Shown piece by piece: positions 12,743-12,743 of a DNA stretch of 12,743 nucleotides; position 1 is the stretch's first letter; every line of letters begins with the position of its first letter. This DNA is from Leptolyngbyaceae cyanobacterium M65_K2018_010. Its GTDB lineage: Bacteria; Cyanobacteriota; Cyanobacteriia; Phormidesmidales; Phormidesmidaceae. The stretch spans positions 1 through 12,743 of the forward strand of contig DVEE01000465.1 in NCBI GenBank assembly GCA_015295885.1, given 5' to 3'. The position numbers and the translations under genes were made by a program. Below the pieces are notes generated by a model that saw only the letters and a program-made list of their open reading frames with translations, was not told where the DNA came from and searched no databases.

Positions 12743-12743
12743 C

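Larger units (their letters stand above)
12348..12743. other. Divergent regulatory gap upstream of the BASS gene, to the window end
   Basis: No gene was recognised in 396 bp. It holds an inverted repeat (12418-12462), two small hairpins near the end, TTAGCC-TCAA-GGCTAA (12662-12677) and GGGCA/TGCCC (12703-12707 with 12719-12723), with a T-run between them (12696-12700), and a plus-strand Shine-Dalgarno at 12737. It should contain the minus-strand BASS promoter and, inferentially, that of a plus-strand gene outside the window. I cannot assign -35/-10 boxes with confidence. Confidence 0.5.

Noticed and set aside
1..12743. CRISPR array, insertion sequence or phage module
   Set aside because: No regularly spaced repeats, transposase or integrase motifs, or paired terminal repeats were seen.

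Overview
The window looks like cyanobacterial chromosome, probably from a filamentous Leptolyngbya/Nodosilinea-like lineage (inference). Evidence is an alpha/beta hydrolase with the N-terminal DUF1400 domain typical of cyanobacteria, two exact HIP1 octamers (GCGATCGC) plus several near-matches, and mid-50s G+C by eye. Every gene I can support lies on the minus strand, so transcription runs from high to low coordinates. No tRNA, rRNA, CRISPR array or insertion sequence was recognised.

In transcription order: (i) 12743-12348 is a regulatory gap ending in a plus-strand Shine-Dalgarno, so a divergent gene probably starts just outside the window. (ii) 12347-11481 is a BASS/SBF-type transporter. 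(iii) 11296-10754 is a secreted protein of unknown function ending in an SYAGVARR tail. (iv) 10328-9648 is a periplasmic LTXXQ (Spy/CpxP-like) protein. (v) 9497-8223 is an outer-membrane beta-barrel. (vi) 8025-6472 is a DUF1254/DUF1214 protein. (vii) 6367-2816 is a probable operon: a DUF2092 protein, a small SYAGVARR protein, a MarC-type membrane protein and a DUF1400 alpha/beta hydrolase. (viii) 2702-2319 is an orphan small secreted protein, followed by a good intrinsic terminator. (ix) 1752-1 is a DUF1269-arylsulfatase fusion, broken in this sequence by a one-base frameshift in a run of seven C and cut by the window edge.

The common theme is the cell envelope. Nearly every product has a signal peptide or membrane segments, and several belong to uncharacterised families (DUF1254, DUF2092, the SYAGVARR proteins). 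The most distinctive signal is a conserved 17-residue block, IIGxPxTPxSYAGVARR, shared by two otherwise different small secreted proteins about 5 kb apart. It is conserved in protein while the codons have diverged. Other points of interest are the frameshifted fusion, a perfect 26-nt palindrome, and several short-motif clusters in the intergenic regions. Family assignments come from reading motifs and recalling families; no search was run.
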